Origin: CAVTPU01 sp963736695
Lineage (GTDB): Bacteria; Actinomycetota; Actinomycetes; Mycobacteriales; Micromonosporaceae
DNA: 64,000 nucleotides
Assembly: GCA_963736695.1 (NCBI GenBank)
Contig: CAVTPU010000001.1
Span: 186,001-250,000 of the forward strand
Reading direction: 5' to 3'
Below, piece by piece: positions 46,065-55,007 of the stretch (position 1 is its first letter; every line of letters starts with the position of its first letter). A program made the translations under genes and the position numbers. A model generated the notes under the pieces. It was not told where the DNA came from. It was given only the letters and a program-made list of their open reading frames with translations, and ran no database searches.

Positions 46065-46983
46065 CGGCGGGCACTCCCAGATAGGCGGCGATCACCTGCG
46101 GGTTCTTGCTGACCTCGGCCGGCGGGCCGTCGGCGATCTTGCGACCGAACTCCAGCACCACGATCCGGTCGGTCACGTTCATGACCAGCCGCATGTCGTG
46201 CTCGATGAGCACGACGGTGTGGCCGCGGTCGCGGATGCGTTGGATGAGCTCGAGCAGTTGCACCTTCTCGGCCGGGTTGAACCCGGCGGCGGGCTCGTCG
46301 AGGCAGAGCAGCTTCGGGTCGGTGGCGAGCGCGCGGGCGATCTCAAGGCGCCGTTGATAACCGTAGGGCAGGTTGCGGGCGACCTCGTTGGCACGGTCGG
46401 CGATGCCGACGAAACGCAGCAGTTCCAACGCTTTGGCCTCGCCGTCGCGTTCCTCGCGGTGGTGCACGGAGACGCCGAACCAGCCCTGGGCCGCGTGGCG
46501 CGCCCGCTGCCACAGTCGGACCACCCCACCGGCGGCGGTGACCGGGGTGAACTCGTCTGCGCGACGGCGGGTGCGGCGCACCCCGAAAAGCGCGCCGACG
46601 ACGCTCGTGGTGTGTCGGGAGTCGACGCCGACGAGCACGTTCTCGATGGCGGTCATCTCCGGGAAGAGCCGGATGTTCTGAAAGGTCCGTGCGATGCCGA
46701 GCTTGTTGATCTCGTACGGCCGGCGCCCGCTCACCCGCTGTCCGGCCAGGCGCACCTCGCCGGAGGTCGGTTTGAAGACTCCGGTCATGGCGTTGAAGGC
46801 GGTCGTCTTGCCGGCCCCGTTGGGGCCGATGAGTCCGAGGATCTCGCCTTCGCGCACCGCGAAGTCGACGTCGTCGAGGGCGACCAGACCGCCGAAGCGC
46901 AGCGTGACGTGGCTCATCTCCAGCAGCACCGAGGGATCGGTGGACGCGCCCACCGGGGCGGTCGTGGTGGCGTTGTCAGACAT
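46054..46983 (-). CDS. livG: Branched-chain amino acid ABC importer, ATPase LivG
   Basis: LivG is the partner ATPase of LivF. The 309-residue protein has Walker A GLIGPNGAGKTTAFNAM, the LivG-typical GIARTFQNIRLFPEMT, Walker B LLCLDEPAAGFNPAE and the switch His in IEHDM. The ABC signature region reads LPYGYQRRLEIARAL, the usual LivG variant. An insertion of about 40 residues between the Q-loop and the signature (around VRRTRRRADEF) makes it longer than typical members. ATG 46983 overlaps the livM end by eight bases. Confidence 0.94.
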   Translation of the reverse strand: MSDNATTTAPVGASTDPSVLLEMSHVTLRFGGLVALDDVDFAVREGEILGLIGPNGAGKTTAFNAMTGVFKPTSGEVRLAGQRVSGRRPYEINKLGIARTFQNIRLFPEMTAIENVLVGVDSRHTTSVVGALFGVRRTRRRADEFTPVTAAGGVVRLWQRARHAAQGWFGVSVHHREERDGEAKALELLRFVGIADRANEVARNLPYGYQRRLEIARALATDPKLLCLDEPAAGFNPAEKVQLLELIQRIRDRGHTVVLIEHDMRLVMNVTDRIVVLEFGRKIADGPPAEVSKNPQVIAAYLGVPADAA

Positions 46984-48139
46984 TCTCCGGTGCCTCCTCC
47001 GCCCGGTCGGCGAGTTCGCGTGCGCGGCGGCGGCTCGGGATGAGTCCCTGCGGCCGGAAGACCATGATCGCGACGAGCGCCGCCCCGACGAAGAGCGGGC
47101 GATAACGTTCGAGCACGAGGAAACGGGCCGGCAGGTAGGCCAGGATGATCGCGCCGACGGTGACTCCCGCGATGTTGCCGGCGCCACCCATGACCACCAT
47201 CGCCACGAAGGTGATCGACAGGACGACACCGAAGTTGTTCGGCTCGATATATCCGTTGCGGCTGGCGAAGAGCATGCCGGAGACGCCGCCGAGCGCGGCG
47301 CCGATGGCGAAGGCCCACAGTTTGAACTTGAACGGGTGCACACCCATGATCGCGGCCGCGTCCTCGTCCTCGCGGATCGCGAGCCACGACCGGCCGACAC
47401 GGCTGTGTTCGAGCCGACGAACGCCGAAGGCGAAGACGAGCAACACGGCGAGGACGAGCCAATACCACGGGGTCACGTCGAGCAGGCCGAAGATCTTCGT
47501 CGTGTCGGGTTGTCCCTGCGGGCCGGGGATCGCCGGGATGCCCTGTGGGCCACCGGTGATCTCGGCGTTCTTCGCGATGATGCGGATGATCTCACCGAAG
47601 CCGAGGGTGACGATCGCGAGATAGTCGCCGCGCAACCGCAGTGTCGGCCAGCCGAGGATGACCCCGGACATCATCGTCAGCGCGATGGCGATGGGGATGC
47701 AGGCCGCCCACGCGACGGTCCAGCCCTTCGGCAGGTCGAACGTCTGCTGCAACCACTCCACGACCGGGGAGTAGGGCGAGCCGAACAGCGCAACGCTGTA
47801 GGCGCCGATGGCGTAGAAGCCGACGTAGCCGAGGTCGAGCAGGCCGGCGAGGCCGATGACGACGTTGAGTCCCAACGCGATGATCACCCAGATGGCGCAG
47901 GTGAACAGGGTGCTCGCCCAGTCGACCGGAATCGCCGCGCTGTCCGTACGCAGAATGGTCAGGCCGGGAACGCCGAGGTAGGGCAGATAGACCAGCAACG
48001 CGACGAACGCGACGAACCCGAGCGCCCGCTGCCAGCGGGGCAGCGCCTGATAGCGCTCCCGGACGCCACGCAGGCCACGGCGACGGCCCGGGGGAGACGG
48101 CGGAGGGGTGATGGGTGGGGCGGTGACGGTGCCGGTCAT
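46976..48139 (-). CDS. livM: Branched-chain amino acid ABC importer, permease LivM
   Basis: LivM is one of the two transmembrane subunits. The 387-residue protein has a Pro-rich cytoplasmic N terminus and about ten membrane segments. The LivM signature is GLAGLLDLGYVGFYAIGAYS, and the cytoplasmic coupling region RSWLAIREDEDAAAIMGVH contacts the ATPases. ATG 48139 overlaps the livH stop (ATGA). The frame is open across livH, but only as an antisense-frame shadow. It is translationally coupled to livH and livG. Confidence 0.94.
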   Translation of the reverse strand: MTGTVTAPPITPPPSPPGRRRGLRGVRERYQALPRWQRALGFVAFVALLVYLPYLGVPGLTILRTDSAAIPVDWASTLFTCAIWVIIALGLNVVIGLAGLLDLGYVGFYAIGAYSVALFGSPYSPVVEWLQQTFDLPKGWTVAWAACIPIAIALTMMSGVILGWPTLRLRGDYLAIVTLGFGEIIRIIAKNAEITGGPQGIPAIPGPQGQPDTTKIFGLLDVTPWYWLVLAVLLVFAFGVRRLEHSRVGRSWLAIREDEDAAAIMGVHPFKFKLWAFAIGAALGGVSGMLFASRNGYIEPNNFGVVLSITFVAMVVMGGAGNIAGVTVGAIILAYLPARFLVLERYRPLFVGAALVAIMVFRPQGLIPSRRRARELADRAEEAPENV

Positions 48140-49083
48140 ACGCGGGCCTTCCCGAGTGACTCGCCGAGGATTCCGGTGGGCCGGAACATCAACACGGCGA
48201 CGAGGACGACGAACGCTGCCACGTCCTCCCAGCTGGTGGTGTAGAGGGTGGCGGCGTAGTTCTCCACCACCCCGAGCAGCAACCCGCCGAGCAACGCGCC
48301 GCGCAGGTTGCCGATGCCGCCGAGCACGGCGGCGGCGAACGCCTTGAGACCGATCACGAACCCGATGTCGAAGCGGGTCTGGCCATATCGCAGGCTCCAC
48401 AGCAGTGCCGCGCCGCCGGCCATGACGCCGCCGAGGACGAAGATGAGCATGATCACCCGGTCCTGGTTGACGCCCATGAGTGCGGCCGTCTCGGGGCTCT
48501 GCGCCACCGCGCGCACCCCCCGGCCATAGCGCGTGCGGTTGATGAACTGGTCGAGACCGACCATCATCGCGACCGCCGAGACCAGGATGATCACCTGAAT
48601 ATTCGTGATCGTGGTGGAGCCGAACGAGATCAGGTCCTTCTGCGCGATGATCTCCGGCATGCCGACGATGAGCCGGTCGCCCGGCCCCCACAGGCCGAAG
48701 ATCTCGGAGAGTACGGTCGAGACGCCGATCGCGGTAATGAGGAAGATCAGGCTGGGGGCGTTCTTCTTGCGTAGCGGCCGATAGGCGATGCGTTCGATGA
48801 GCAGCGCCGTTCCGCCTGAGGCGAGCGCCGCGACGAGCAACCCGATGAGCGCGTATCCGATCGCCGCCGACACCGTCGGATGTCCGCCAACGCCCAGCAC
48901 GGTCCACGTGCCGAGAACCGCGAAGGTGCCCACCATGAAGACCTCGGAGTGGGCAAAGTTGATCAGCTTGAGAACCCCGTAGACCAGGGTGTAGCCGAGG
49001 GCCACCAACGCGTAGATCGAACCTCGAGTCAGTCCGTCGATCGTGTGCTGGCCGAAGTGCGAGAAGAGATCCTGAACGTTCAC
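48136..49083 (-). CDS. livH: Branched-chain amino acid ABC importer, permease LivH
   Basis: LivH forms the membrane channel with LivM. The 315-residue protein has about eight membrane segments, the N-terminal GSIYALVALGYTLVYGVLKL typical of the family, and the coupling motif GRGVRAVAQSPETAALMGVN. GTG 49083 begins the usual short N terminus. A strong hairpin separates it from the binding-protein gene upstream, while its stop overlaps livM. Confidence 0.94.
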   Translation of the reverse strand: MNVQDLFSHFGQHTIDGLTRGSIYALVALGYTLVYGVLKLINFAHSEVFMVGTFAVLGTWTVLGVGGHPTVSAAIGYALIGLLVAALASGGTALLIERIAYRPLRKKNAPSLIFLITAIGVSTVLSEIFGLWGPGDRLIVGMPEIIAQKDLISFGSTTITNIQVIILVSAVAMMVGLDQFINRTRYGRGVRAVAQSPETAALMGVNQDRVIMLIFVLGGVMAGGAALLWSLRYGQTRFDIGFVIGLKAFAAAVLGGIGNLRGALLGGLLLGVVENYAATLYTTSWEDVAAFVVLVAVLMFRPTGILGESLGKARV

Positions 49084-49100
49084 ACACCGCTCCCTAGGTC

Positions 49101-49136
49101 GATGCGGTCGGGGGCATCACTGCCCCCGACCGCATC
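49101..49136. terminator. Hairpin between livJ and livH
   Basis: A 15-bp perfect stem (49101-49115 with 49122-49136) has a six-base loop and no U-run. It begins 16 bases after the livJ stop and ends 18 bases before the livH start. Such structures commonly let the binding protein be made in excess over the permease by stopping or stabilising part of the transcript. Confidence 0.78.
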
Positions 49137-49151
49137 AGTGACCTGCGTCGA

Positions 49152-50303
49152 CTAGCTGAGAGAGATTTCCTGCTTCGGGACGATCTTGCCGCCCTTGACC
49201 TCGTAGGCCCAGATGACCACGTTGGCCGCGTCGACGTCGCCGTTGGCGTCGAACTTGATGTGCTTGCTGGCACCGTCGGCGTTGTAGTTCTTGACCCACT
49301 CGAGCAGCGCCGCGCGAGTGTTCTTGCCGGCCTTGAAGCCGTCGAGGAGAACCTTCGCCGCGTCGTAGCCCTCAGCGGTGTAGGCGCCCGGCTCCTTGTT
49401 GTACTCCGCCTTGTAGTCGGCGGTCAGGGTGCCCTTGGCCTTGTCGGCCGGGAGACACGGGCAGGTGATGACCGCACCCTCGGCGGCCGCGGCACCGGCA
49501 CCGGTGATGAGCGCCGGGTCCTGGATGCCGTCCGGTCCGACGAACGTCGCCGTCACGCCCGCCTGACGAAGCTGCTTGAGGAACGGGGCGGCCTCGTTGG
49601 TGTAGCCGGCGTAGAAGATCGCGTCCGCACCCGCGGTCTTGATCTTCGACACGGTGGCGGCGAACTCGGTCTGCTTCTCCGCGACCTTGTCGTCGCCGAC
49701 CTTGAGGTCTCCCAGCTCGGACTTCACCTTGTCGGCGATGCCCTTGCCATAGGTCGTGCCGTCGTCGACGACGTAGACCTTCTTGGCCCCGGTCGTCTTG
49801 AAGAACTTCGCGGCGGCCGCCCCCTGGGTGGCGTCGTTGCCGACGACCCGGAAGAACGACTTGTTGCCGACGGTGGTGAGGTCGGCGGCGGTGGCCGACG
49901 GAGCCACCATCACCATGCCTGCGGCCTGGTAGATCGGCATGGTCGCGCGGGACTCACCCGAGAAGTGACCACCGATGACCGCGACGAACGACTGATCGGC
50001 GGCGACCTGGTTGGCGACCGGGGTCGCCTTGTCGCCACTGCCCTCGGTGTCGAACTCCGTCATCTCGACCTTGCAGTCGGGGTTCGCGGCGTTGTGCTGC
50101 TTCACCGCGATCCGCGCACCCTCGACGGCCGGGATCACCAGACCCGCGTTGCCGCCGGTGAGCGCGCCGAAGATTGCGATTTTGCCGCCGCATTTGGCGG
50201 CGTCGGTGCTGCCGGTGCTGGCCTTCTGGCACGCCGCAGCGCTGACCACTAGGGCCGCGGCGATGCCCACGCCGCCCAGAATTCGAAGATAGTTGCGCCT
50301 CAA
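49152..50303 (-). CDS. livJ: Branched-chain amino acid ABC importer, binding lipoprotein LivJ
   Basis: This extracellular lipid-anchored receptor captures the substrate. The 383-residue protein has a basic signal peptide, membrane core GVGIAAALVVSA and lipobox AAAC, then a Leu/Ile/Val-binding type I periplasmic fold with GKIAIFGALTGGNAG and VIGGHFSGESRATMPIY. GAGGAGGG lies eight bases before a TTG at 50303, which starts the protein just ahead of the signal peptide (LRRNYLRILGG). No ATG or GTG lies in that position, so a rare TTG start is likely. It heads livJHMGF; the exact ligand is not certain. Confidence 0.92.
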   Translation of the reverse strand: MRRNYLRILGGVGIAAALVVSAAACQKASTGSTDAAKCGGKIAIFGALTGGNAGLVIPAVEGARIAVKQHNAANPDCKVEMTEFDTEGSGDKATPVANQVAADQSFVAVIGGHFSGESRATMPIYQAAGMVMVAPSATAADLTTVGNKSFFRVVGNDATQGAAAAKFFKTTGAKKVYVVDDGTTYGKGIADKVKSELGDLKVGDDKVAEKQTEFAATVSKIKTAGADAIFYAGYTNEAAPFLKQLRQAGVTATFVGPDGIQDPALITGAGAAAAEGAVITCPCLPADKAKGTLTADYKAEYNKEPGAYTAEGYDAAKVLLDGFKAGKNTRAALLEWVKNYNADGASKHIKFDANGDVDAANVVIWAYEVKGGKIVPKQEISLS

Positions 50304-50615
50304 GGCTTTTGCCCTCCTCGGTTGCAGGCTCTCAGCTTTCAGGACTTCCCGGCCTGGTGCAATATCACCCGGGCAATCCACGCCGGAGCCGCTGTCCTGC
50401 GATACGCCTCCAGTGCTGGCGGAGGTTACCGGAGCCTGACCGGCGATAGAAGTGCCCGACCGGCGCAACACCCTAACCGTTACCGGCTAGCAACACTGCG
50501 CGCCTGGATGCCGCACAAGCAGCCCCACCGGCCACTCATGCCGTCGACGAGGGCCATCACTGCCTGGTTCGGCTGGTTCGGCTGGTTCGGACCTCCCGGC
50601 CTGACCGGCCGATGA
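50304..50615. other. Intergenic region upstream of livJ
   Basis: This should hold the livJ promoter and leader. I see three tandem copies of CTGGTTCGG at 50564-50590, near the end of the upstream lipoprotein gene. No gene, riboswitch or clear promoter hexamers were recognised. Confidence 0.5.
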
Positions 50616-51866
50616 TCACAGTGTGCCGAGCCGGGTGATCCACACCGTCGCGCCACCCGCGTCGTCGAGTCCCACCAGCACCTGATCGTTCTGACCGGCG
50701 ACGGTCACCGCGGTGTTCCACGCCGACCGCACGGGACGGGGCGACGCGACCGGACGCCACGCCACCCCCGTCTGATCCGAGATCCACATTTCGTACGCCG
50801 TGCCGTCGGAGACCGATGCGACGAGCCACCGGTCGGTCGCAGTCAGATCCCGGACAAAACCCATCCCCCGGTCACCGGTCGATCCGAACGCGCCGACCAG
50901 ACCAAACGTCTCGTCGCCGAGATCCGCGCGCCACACGCCGAAAGCCTTGCCCCGCAAGCCAACCGCGACAGCCGCGGGGCCCACGGACACGACCCGCTGG
51001 AGTTCGTCGTACTCGTCGATCGAATCGGCCTCGACCCGCGACCAACGGTGACCGTCGCTCGACGACCACGCCACCGGGTCCCGATCGATGCGGCCGGGCC
51101 GCAACACCCCGCCCACCGCGAGCCACCGCGAGTCGCCAACTGGACCGTCTGCCGTGACGTCGGCCGCCCACGTGTCGCCGGCCGGGTCGCTGCCCAGCGG
51201 CGGGTGCGCCTCGAGCAGGCGAAAGTCGGTCGGGTCGGGTTGCGTCGACACCCATATTGCCGCGCCGCTGGTCCGATTGCCGGCGATCATCCAGCCGGCC
51301 GGGCCGCCGGCGAGGCGGGAGACGTTGACCGCGCGCGGACCACCGAAGAGTTCGAACGCCGCGACCACCTCGGTGAGCACGCCGGCCGAGTCGAGCCGCC
51401 ACGTGCTCACTCGCGGGTTGCCGTGCGCGCCGCCGGTCTGGGCGCCGATCGCGGCGAGCCGGCCGGCCCGACAGCCGGCCGAGTAGAGAACGGAGATGCG
51501 GCCGTAGTGGGAGTGCGGTGCGATGCGTAACGCGGTGAATGTCAGTCCGTCGGTGCTGGTCCACGCCGCCGGTTCAGTGCCAGCACCGGAGCCGGCATCG
51601 GAGTCGGTGCCGGTTGCGGCGGCCGGATCGATCAACGCACCGGTGACGAACCATCGGCCACCGCACGCCGTCGAGGCACGGACCACGACCCGCCGTCCAA
51701 GTGGCGCCGGCAACGTGGCCTTCTGCCACACGGGAGTCGCGGCCGGGACAGCGACGGGCGTCGGGGCCCACTCGCCGGAACGGGACGTCGAGGTGCACGC
51801 CACGAGACCGACGATCACGGCGAGCGCCGTCGCACACCGCAGGCTGGCCCGTCCAACGCCCACCAT
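50616..51866 (-). CDS. Secreted lipoprotein, probable beta-propeller-like
   Basis: The gene is not recognised. The 416-residue protein has a signal peptide with lipobox GLVAC (Cys24), then repeated units with paired Trp/Ser motifs such as AAWTSTDGLTF, VAWSSSDGHRWSRV and YEMWISDQTGVAWRPV, spaced 50-80 residues apart. This is the style of BNR/sialidase-like propeller proteins, without enough conservation to name a family. It probably sits on the outer face of the membrane. It starts 13 bases after the pdtaR stop and may be transcribed with it. Confidence 0.75.
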   Translation of the reverse strand: MVGVGRASLRCATALAVIVGLVACTSTSRSGEWAPTPVAVPAATPVWQKATLPAPLGRRVVVRASTACGGRWFVTGALIDPAAATGTDSDAGSGAGTEPAAWTSTDGLTFTALRIAPHSHYGRISVLYSAGCRAGRLAAIGAQTGGAHGNPRVSTWRLDSAGVLTEVVAAFELFGGPRAVNVSRLAGGPAGWMIAGNRTSGAAIWVSTQPDPTDFRLLEAHPPLGSDPAGDTWAADVTADGPVGDSRWLAVGGVLRPGRIDRDPVAWSSSDGHRWSRVEADSIDEYDELQRVVSVGPAAVAVGLRGKAFGVWRADLGDETFGLVGAFGSTGDRGMGFVRDLTATDRWLVASVSDGTAYEMWISDQTGVAWRPVASPRPVRSAWNTAVTVAGQNDQVLVGLDDAGGATVWITRLGTL

Positions 51867-51879
51867 GCCGGCTGGCGAA

Positions 51880-52524
51880 CTATTCGGGACCGGGTCGGCT
51901 CGCCGACGAGGCCGAACCGCCGGTCGTGGGCAGGCTCTCGGCGATGATGCGGTCGGCGACCTGACGCATTGTCATCCGGTTGTCCATCGCGGCACGTTGG
52001 ATCCAGCTGAAGGCGTCGGGTTCGCTCATGCCGAACGTGGTCTGCAACGTTCCTTTCGCCCGCTCGACGAGCTTGCGGGTCTCCAGCCGGTCGCTGAGGT
52101 CGGCGACCTCGTGTTCCAGTGACCGCAGCTCCGCATAACGCGACAGCGCCACCTCGATCGCCGGGACCAGGTCGGTCTTCTGAAATGGTTTGACCAGATA
52201 TGCCATGGCTCCCGCTTCGCGGGCGCGGTCGACCAACTCCCGCTGGCTGAACGCGGTGAGGATCACCACTGGGGCGATCCGTTTGTCGGCGATCTGCTCG
52301 GCTGCCGCGAGCCCGTCCAAAATGGGCATCTTGATGTCGAGAATGACCAGGTCGGGGCGCAATTCCTCGGCGAGCCGCACGGCGGTCTCGCCGTCGCCCG
52401 CCTCGCCGCAGACGTCGTAGCCCTCTTCGACGAGCATTTCCCGCAGATCCAGTCGAATCAACGCCTCGTCCTCGGCGATGAGGACCCGGCGGCTCGCTTC
52501 GCCGCCCACATCTCCCCCGGCCAC
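51880..52524 (-). CDS. pdtaR: ANTAR-domain response regulator (PdtaR type)
   Basis: This response regulator acts on RNA: phosphorylation lets the ANTAR domain bind paired hairpins in target mRNAs and prevent termination. The 214-residue protein has a receiver domain with acidic residues in LIAEDEALIRLD, the phospho-acceptor Asp in LVILDIKMPILDG and Lys in YLVKPFQK. The C-terminal ANTAR helices contain KLVERAKGTLQTTFGM and AMDNRMTMRQVADRI. GTG 52524 follows GAGGTG; the longer frame upstream runs antisense into the tRNA. The cognate kinase (PdtaS-like) is not in the window. Confidence 0.93.
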   Translation of the reverse strand: MAGGDVGGEASRRVLIAEDEALIRLDLREMLVEEGYDVCGEAGDGETAVRLAEELRPDLVILDIKMPILDGLAAAEQIADKRIAPVVILTAFSQRELVDRAREAGAMAYLVKPFQKTDLVPAIEVALSRYAELRSLEHEVADLSDRLETRKLVERAKGTLQTTFGMSEPDAFSWIQRAAMDNRMTMRQVADRIIAESLPTTGGSASSASRPGPE

Positions 52525-52675
52525 GCTGCACCTCGGTAACTGTTGTGTCCGCAACACGGATAGTATTCGGTCGCTATCTTGCCTGGTCGTCGCTACTCTA
52601 GGCGAGGTTGACCCGCCGAGGGCGGGGCAGCCTGACCCGCCGCTTAGCGTAGCCGGTAGGCTAGGCGAAGCCAGC

Positions 52676-52749
52676 GTCCCCGTATTCCAACTGGCAGAGA
52701 AGCGGAGCTCAAACCTCCGACAGTGTGGGTTCGAATCCCACCGGGGGCA
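52676..52749 (+). tRNA. tRNA-like gene with anticodon CAA and short variable loop
   Basis: The gene folds as follows: acceptor GTCCCCG/CGGGGGC (one U-G pair), T arm GTGGG-TTCGAAT-CCCAC, and anticodon stem CGGAG/CTCCG with loop CTCAAAC, giving anticodon CAA (Leu, codon UUG). The discriminator is A and no CCA is encoded. Leucine tRNAs should carry a long variable arm, but here it is only five bases (52720-52724). The D arm is also poor: T at position 10, three pairs and a C-A mismatch. It may be an unusual or decayed leucine tRNA. It is divergent from pdtaR and marks the start of the accessory region. Confidence 0.72.
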
Positions 52750-53294
52750 CATCGACACATTTCACTATTGCGCATTCTCGCCTGCAGGCTGCCGGCCGGC
52801 GCTAGATTCCTGGCCAGCCCGCACGGTGGCGAGGAGACTGCGCAGCGCCCGACCGTAAGCAACGGCTCGGCCGTAGCTGCCTTCCACCACCGCGACCGTC
52901 GAACGGACCGTGATCGATGGCGGAGCTTCTTGCGGCTTTGTCATCGACGGATGATCACAGTTCCCATACACGCACACTTCCCCGATTAGTCTATTTTCAC
53001 CCTATAGGTTCCCGGCAGGCTGACAGTGCGACTGACGGATGGTCTCGTTCATATTCGGCGTCTCGGAGGCCAGGTTTGCCAACAGCGGGTCGCGGGTGGT
53101 CGAGGCCGTTCATCCAGCTGGCCACGCCAGGCGATTCCGCTCGGCGTTCCGGTGGCCAGCACTCGCCAACGTCAAGTGTGAACGCGCTACTCAAATAGGC
53201 GACTTGCTCGTAGATATCGAACAACATGTCGCCGGTGCGGCCGTAGTTGGGTGCACAATTCACGAGGGTGGAGGATCGGCTACGGGGGTGGCCA
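52750..53294. other. Gene-poor region after the tRNA
   Basis: No recognised gene occurs in 545 bases. The minus-strand frame 52997-53263 (88 codons, GTG start, no ribosome-binding site) has a fairly natural composition around GDMLFDIYEQVAYLSSAF but resembles nothing I know. It could be a remnant. The part around 52975-53005 is notably AT-rich for this chromosome. This fits a junction between core and acquired DNA. Confidence 0.45.
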
Positions 53295-55007
53295 ATGGGG
53301 GGCTCGTACTTGTTTCGCGGGGGTGTCGTCTACACCGTGAATCCGACGCAGCCGTGGGCGCAAGCGGTGGTGGTGCGGGGTGACCGGATCGTATTCGTCG
53401 GCCCTGTGGCGGACGCCGACGCCCACTGTGATGCCGATACGACGGTTGTCGACTTGGCTGGGGGGATGTGTCTGCCCGGATTCGTGGACGGACACAACCA
53501 TCTGGCGATGGGAGCGATCACGAAGCTGGGTGTGTCGGTGCGGGGTATCACCGGCAAGGAAGCGATCCTGGCGCACATCGCCGAATGGGTGGCCGGTCAA
53601 CCGGACCGGGCGCCGTTGCGGGGCCACGGTTGGCTGCCGGGCTCCTTTGTGGAGGGATCGCCGCGGCGGGAGTGGTTGGACGAGGTGACCGGCGACCGGC
53701 CGATGATGTTGCTGTCGGTCGACGCGCATGATGTGTGGTTCAACACGGCGGCGATGCGGTGCGCCGACGTGAGCGCCGCTACGAAAGATCCGGCGCCGGG
53801 CGCGCAGTATTACCGCCGGGACGCGGACGGAACCCCCACGGGCCATGGCGTGGACTTGGGCTCGTCCAGTCCACTGTTCGCGGCGATGGGCTACTTCTCC
53901 AGCGACGCTATCGATGCCGCGCTCGCAGCTGGGCTGTTACGGGCACCGTCGTGGGGTATCACCACGTACATGGATGCCGGGGTGTTGATCGGCGACACCT
54001 GCGCCGACGCTGAGCCGGTCTTCGAGCGACTGCTGGGCCTGGACCAGGCCGGCGAGCTGCCGGTGCGTGTGGTTGGCTGTGTATGGACCAGAAGTCCGCA
54101 CGACGACCCGGACGTGATCGTGGCCGTGCTGACGGATTGGCATCAACGTTTCCGCTCGCCGCATCTGCGGGTGAGCGTGTGCAAGGTGTTCTCCGATGGC
54201 ACCTTGATGAGCGGCGGCGCACTGTTGCTGGAACCGTTCAGCGACGCCCCGGATCGGCGAGGCCGGATGACGCTGGACTTCGCACATCTGGTCGCCATCG
54301 TCGGCGCGGTCCAGCGGGCCGGTTTCAACGTACATATCCACGCCGACGCGGACGGCTCTGTGCGCACGGTCCTGGACGCCATCGCCGAGGTGCAGGCACG
54401 GCTGGGTCAGTGCGCACATCGGCACACCATCGCCCACAACTCCCTGGTCCACCCCGACGACCGTGGCCGGTTCGCTCAGCTCGGGGTCGTCGCCAACACC
54501 ACGCCACTGTGGGGCACCGACTACGACGGCGCTTTCCTCGATGTCTATACGAGAATCATTGGACCGCAACGCATACGGGAGCGGCTTTTCCCGTACGGCG
54601 ATCTGCTTCGGGCCGGAGCCACGCTCACGATCGGTGCCGACGTCCCCGGCGTCGACATTGACGAGGCCGCGCCGCTGATCCAGCTGGAAGCGGCAGTCAC
54701 CCGCAAACGGCCGAGCCATCCCGACGACCGGCCGCTGGCCGAACACCAACGGATGCCGCTCGCCGACGCACTGCGGGCATACACCATCAACGGCGCCTAC
54801 CAACTGCGGATGGAGGACACCGTCGGCTCCATCGAGGTGGGCAAAAAAGCCGACCTCGTCGTGCTCGGCTCCGACCTCTTCGCCGTACGCCCCGAAGACA
54901 TCCACACCGTCCCGGTCATTTTGACCATGATGGACGGTCTCATCACCCACGACGCCCGTCCGGCAGGCCACCCGTACCCGGCCGTTTCCCGCGGCCCGGT
55001 GGGGTGA
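53295..55007 (+). CDS. Amidohydrolase family 3 (YtcJ-like) metal-dependent hydrolase
   Basis: This cytoplasmic hydrolase of 570 residues belongs to the amidohydrolase superfamily, YtcJ subgroup. It has the N-terminal small beta domain (GGVVYTVNPTQPWAQAVVV), the metal motif FVDGHNHLAMGA, the segment CKVFSDGTLMSGGALLLEP, His residues in VHIHADADGS and TIAHNSLVHPDD, and the closing GSIEVGKKADLVVLGSD. Substrates of this group are poorly known. ATG 53295 follows a G-rich patch; GTG 53247 is possible. Its last 65 bases overlap the TetR gene tail to tail. With that TetR gene and the oxidoreductase it may form a small acquired catabolic module. Confidence 0.88.
   Translation: MGGSYLFRGGVVYTVNPTQPWAQAVVVRGDRIVFVGPVADADAHCDADTTVVDLAGGMCLPGFVDGHNHLAMGAITKLGVSVRGITGKEAILAHIAEWVAGQPDRAPLRGHGWLPGSFVEGSPRREWLDEVTGDRPMMLLSVDAHDVWFNTAAMRCADVSAATKDPAPGAQYYRRDADGTPTGHGVDLGSSSPLFAAMGYFSSDAIDAALAAGLLRAPSWGITTYMDAGVLIGDTCADAEPVFERLLGLDQAGELPVRVVGCVWTRSPHDDPDVIVAVLTDWHQRFRSPHLRVSVCKVFSDGTLMSGGALLLEPFSDAPDRRGRMTLDFAHLVAIVGAVQRAGFNVHIHADADGSVRTVLDAIAEVQARLGQCAHRHTIAHNSLVHPDDRGRFAQLGVVANTTPLWGTDYDGAFLDVYTRIIGPQRIRERLFPYGDLLRAGATLTIGADVPGVDIDEAAPLIQLEAAVTRKRPSHPDDRPLAEHQRMPLADALRAYTINGAYQLRMEDTVGSIEVGKKADLVVLGSDLFAVRPEDIHTVPVILTMMDGLITHDARPAGHPYPAVSRGPVG

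Noticed and set aside
48140..49087. Open frame extending livM upstream through livH
   Set aside because: livH is clearly coding in its own frame; the extension shows no family similarity.
50564..50590. Three CTGGTTCGG copies as a regulatory iteron
   Set aside because: Only three short copies next to a gene end; no partner regulator or promoter relation is visible.
52997..53263. 88-codon minus-strand frame with natural-looking composition
   Set aside because: No ribosome-binding site and no resemblance to a known family; mentioned only in the intergenic note.
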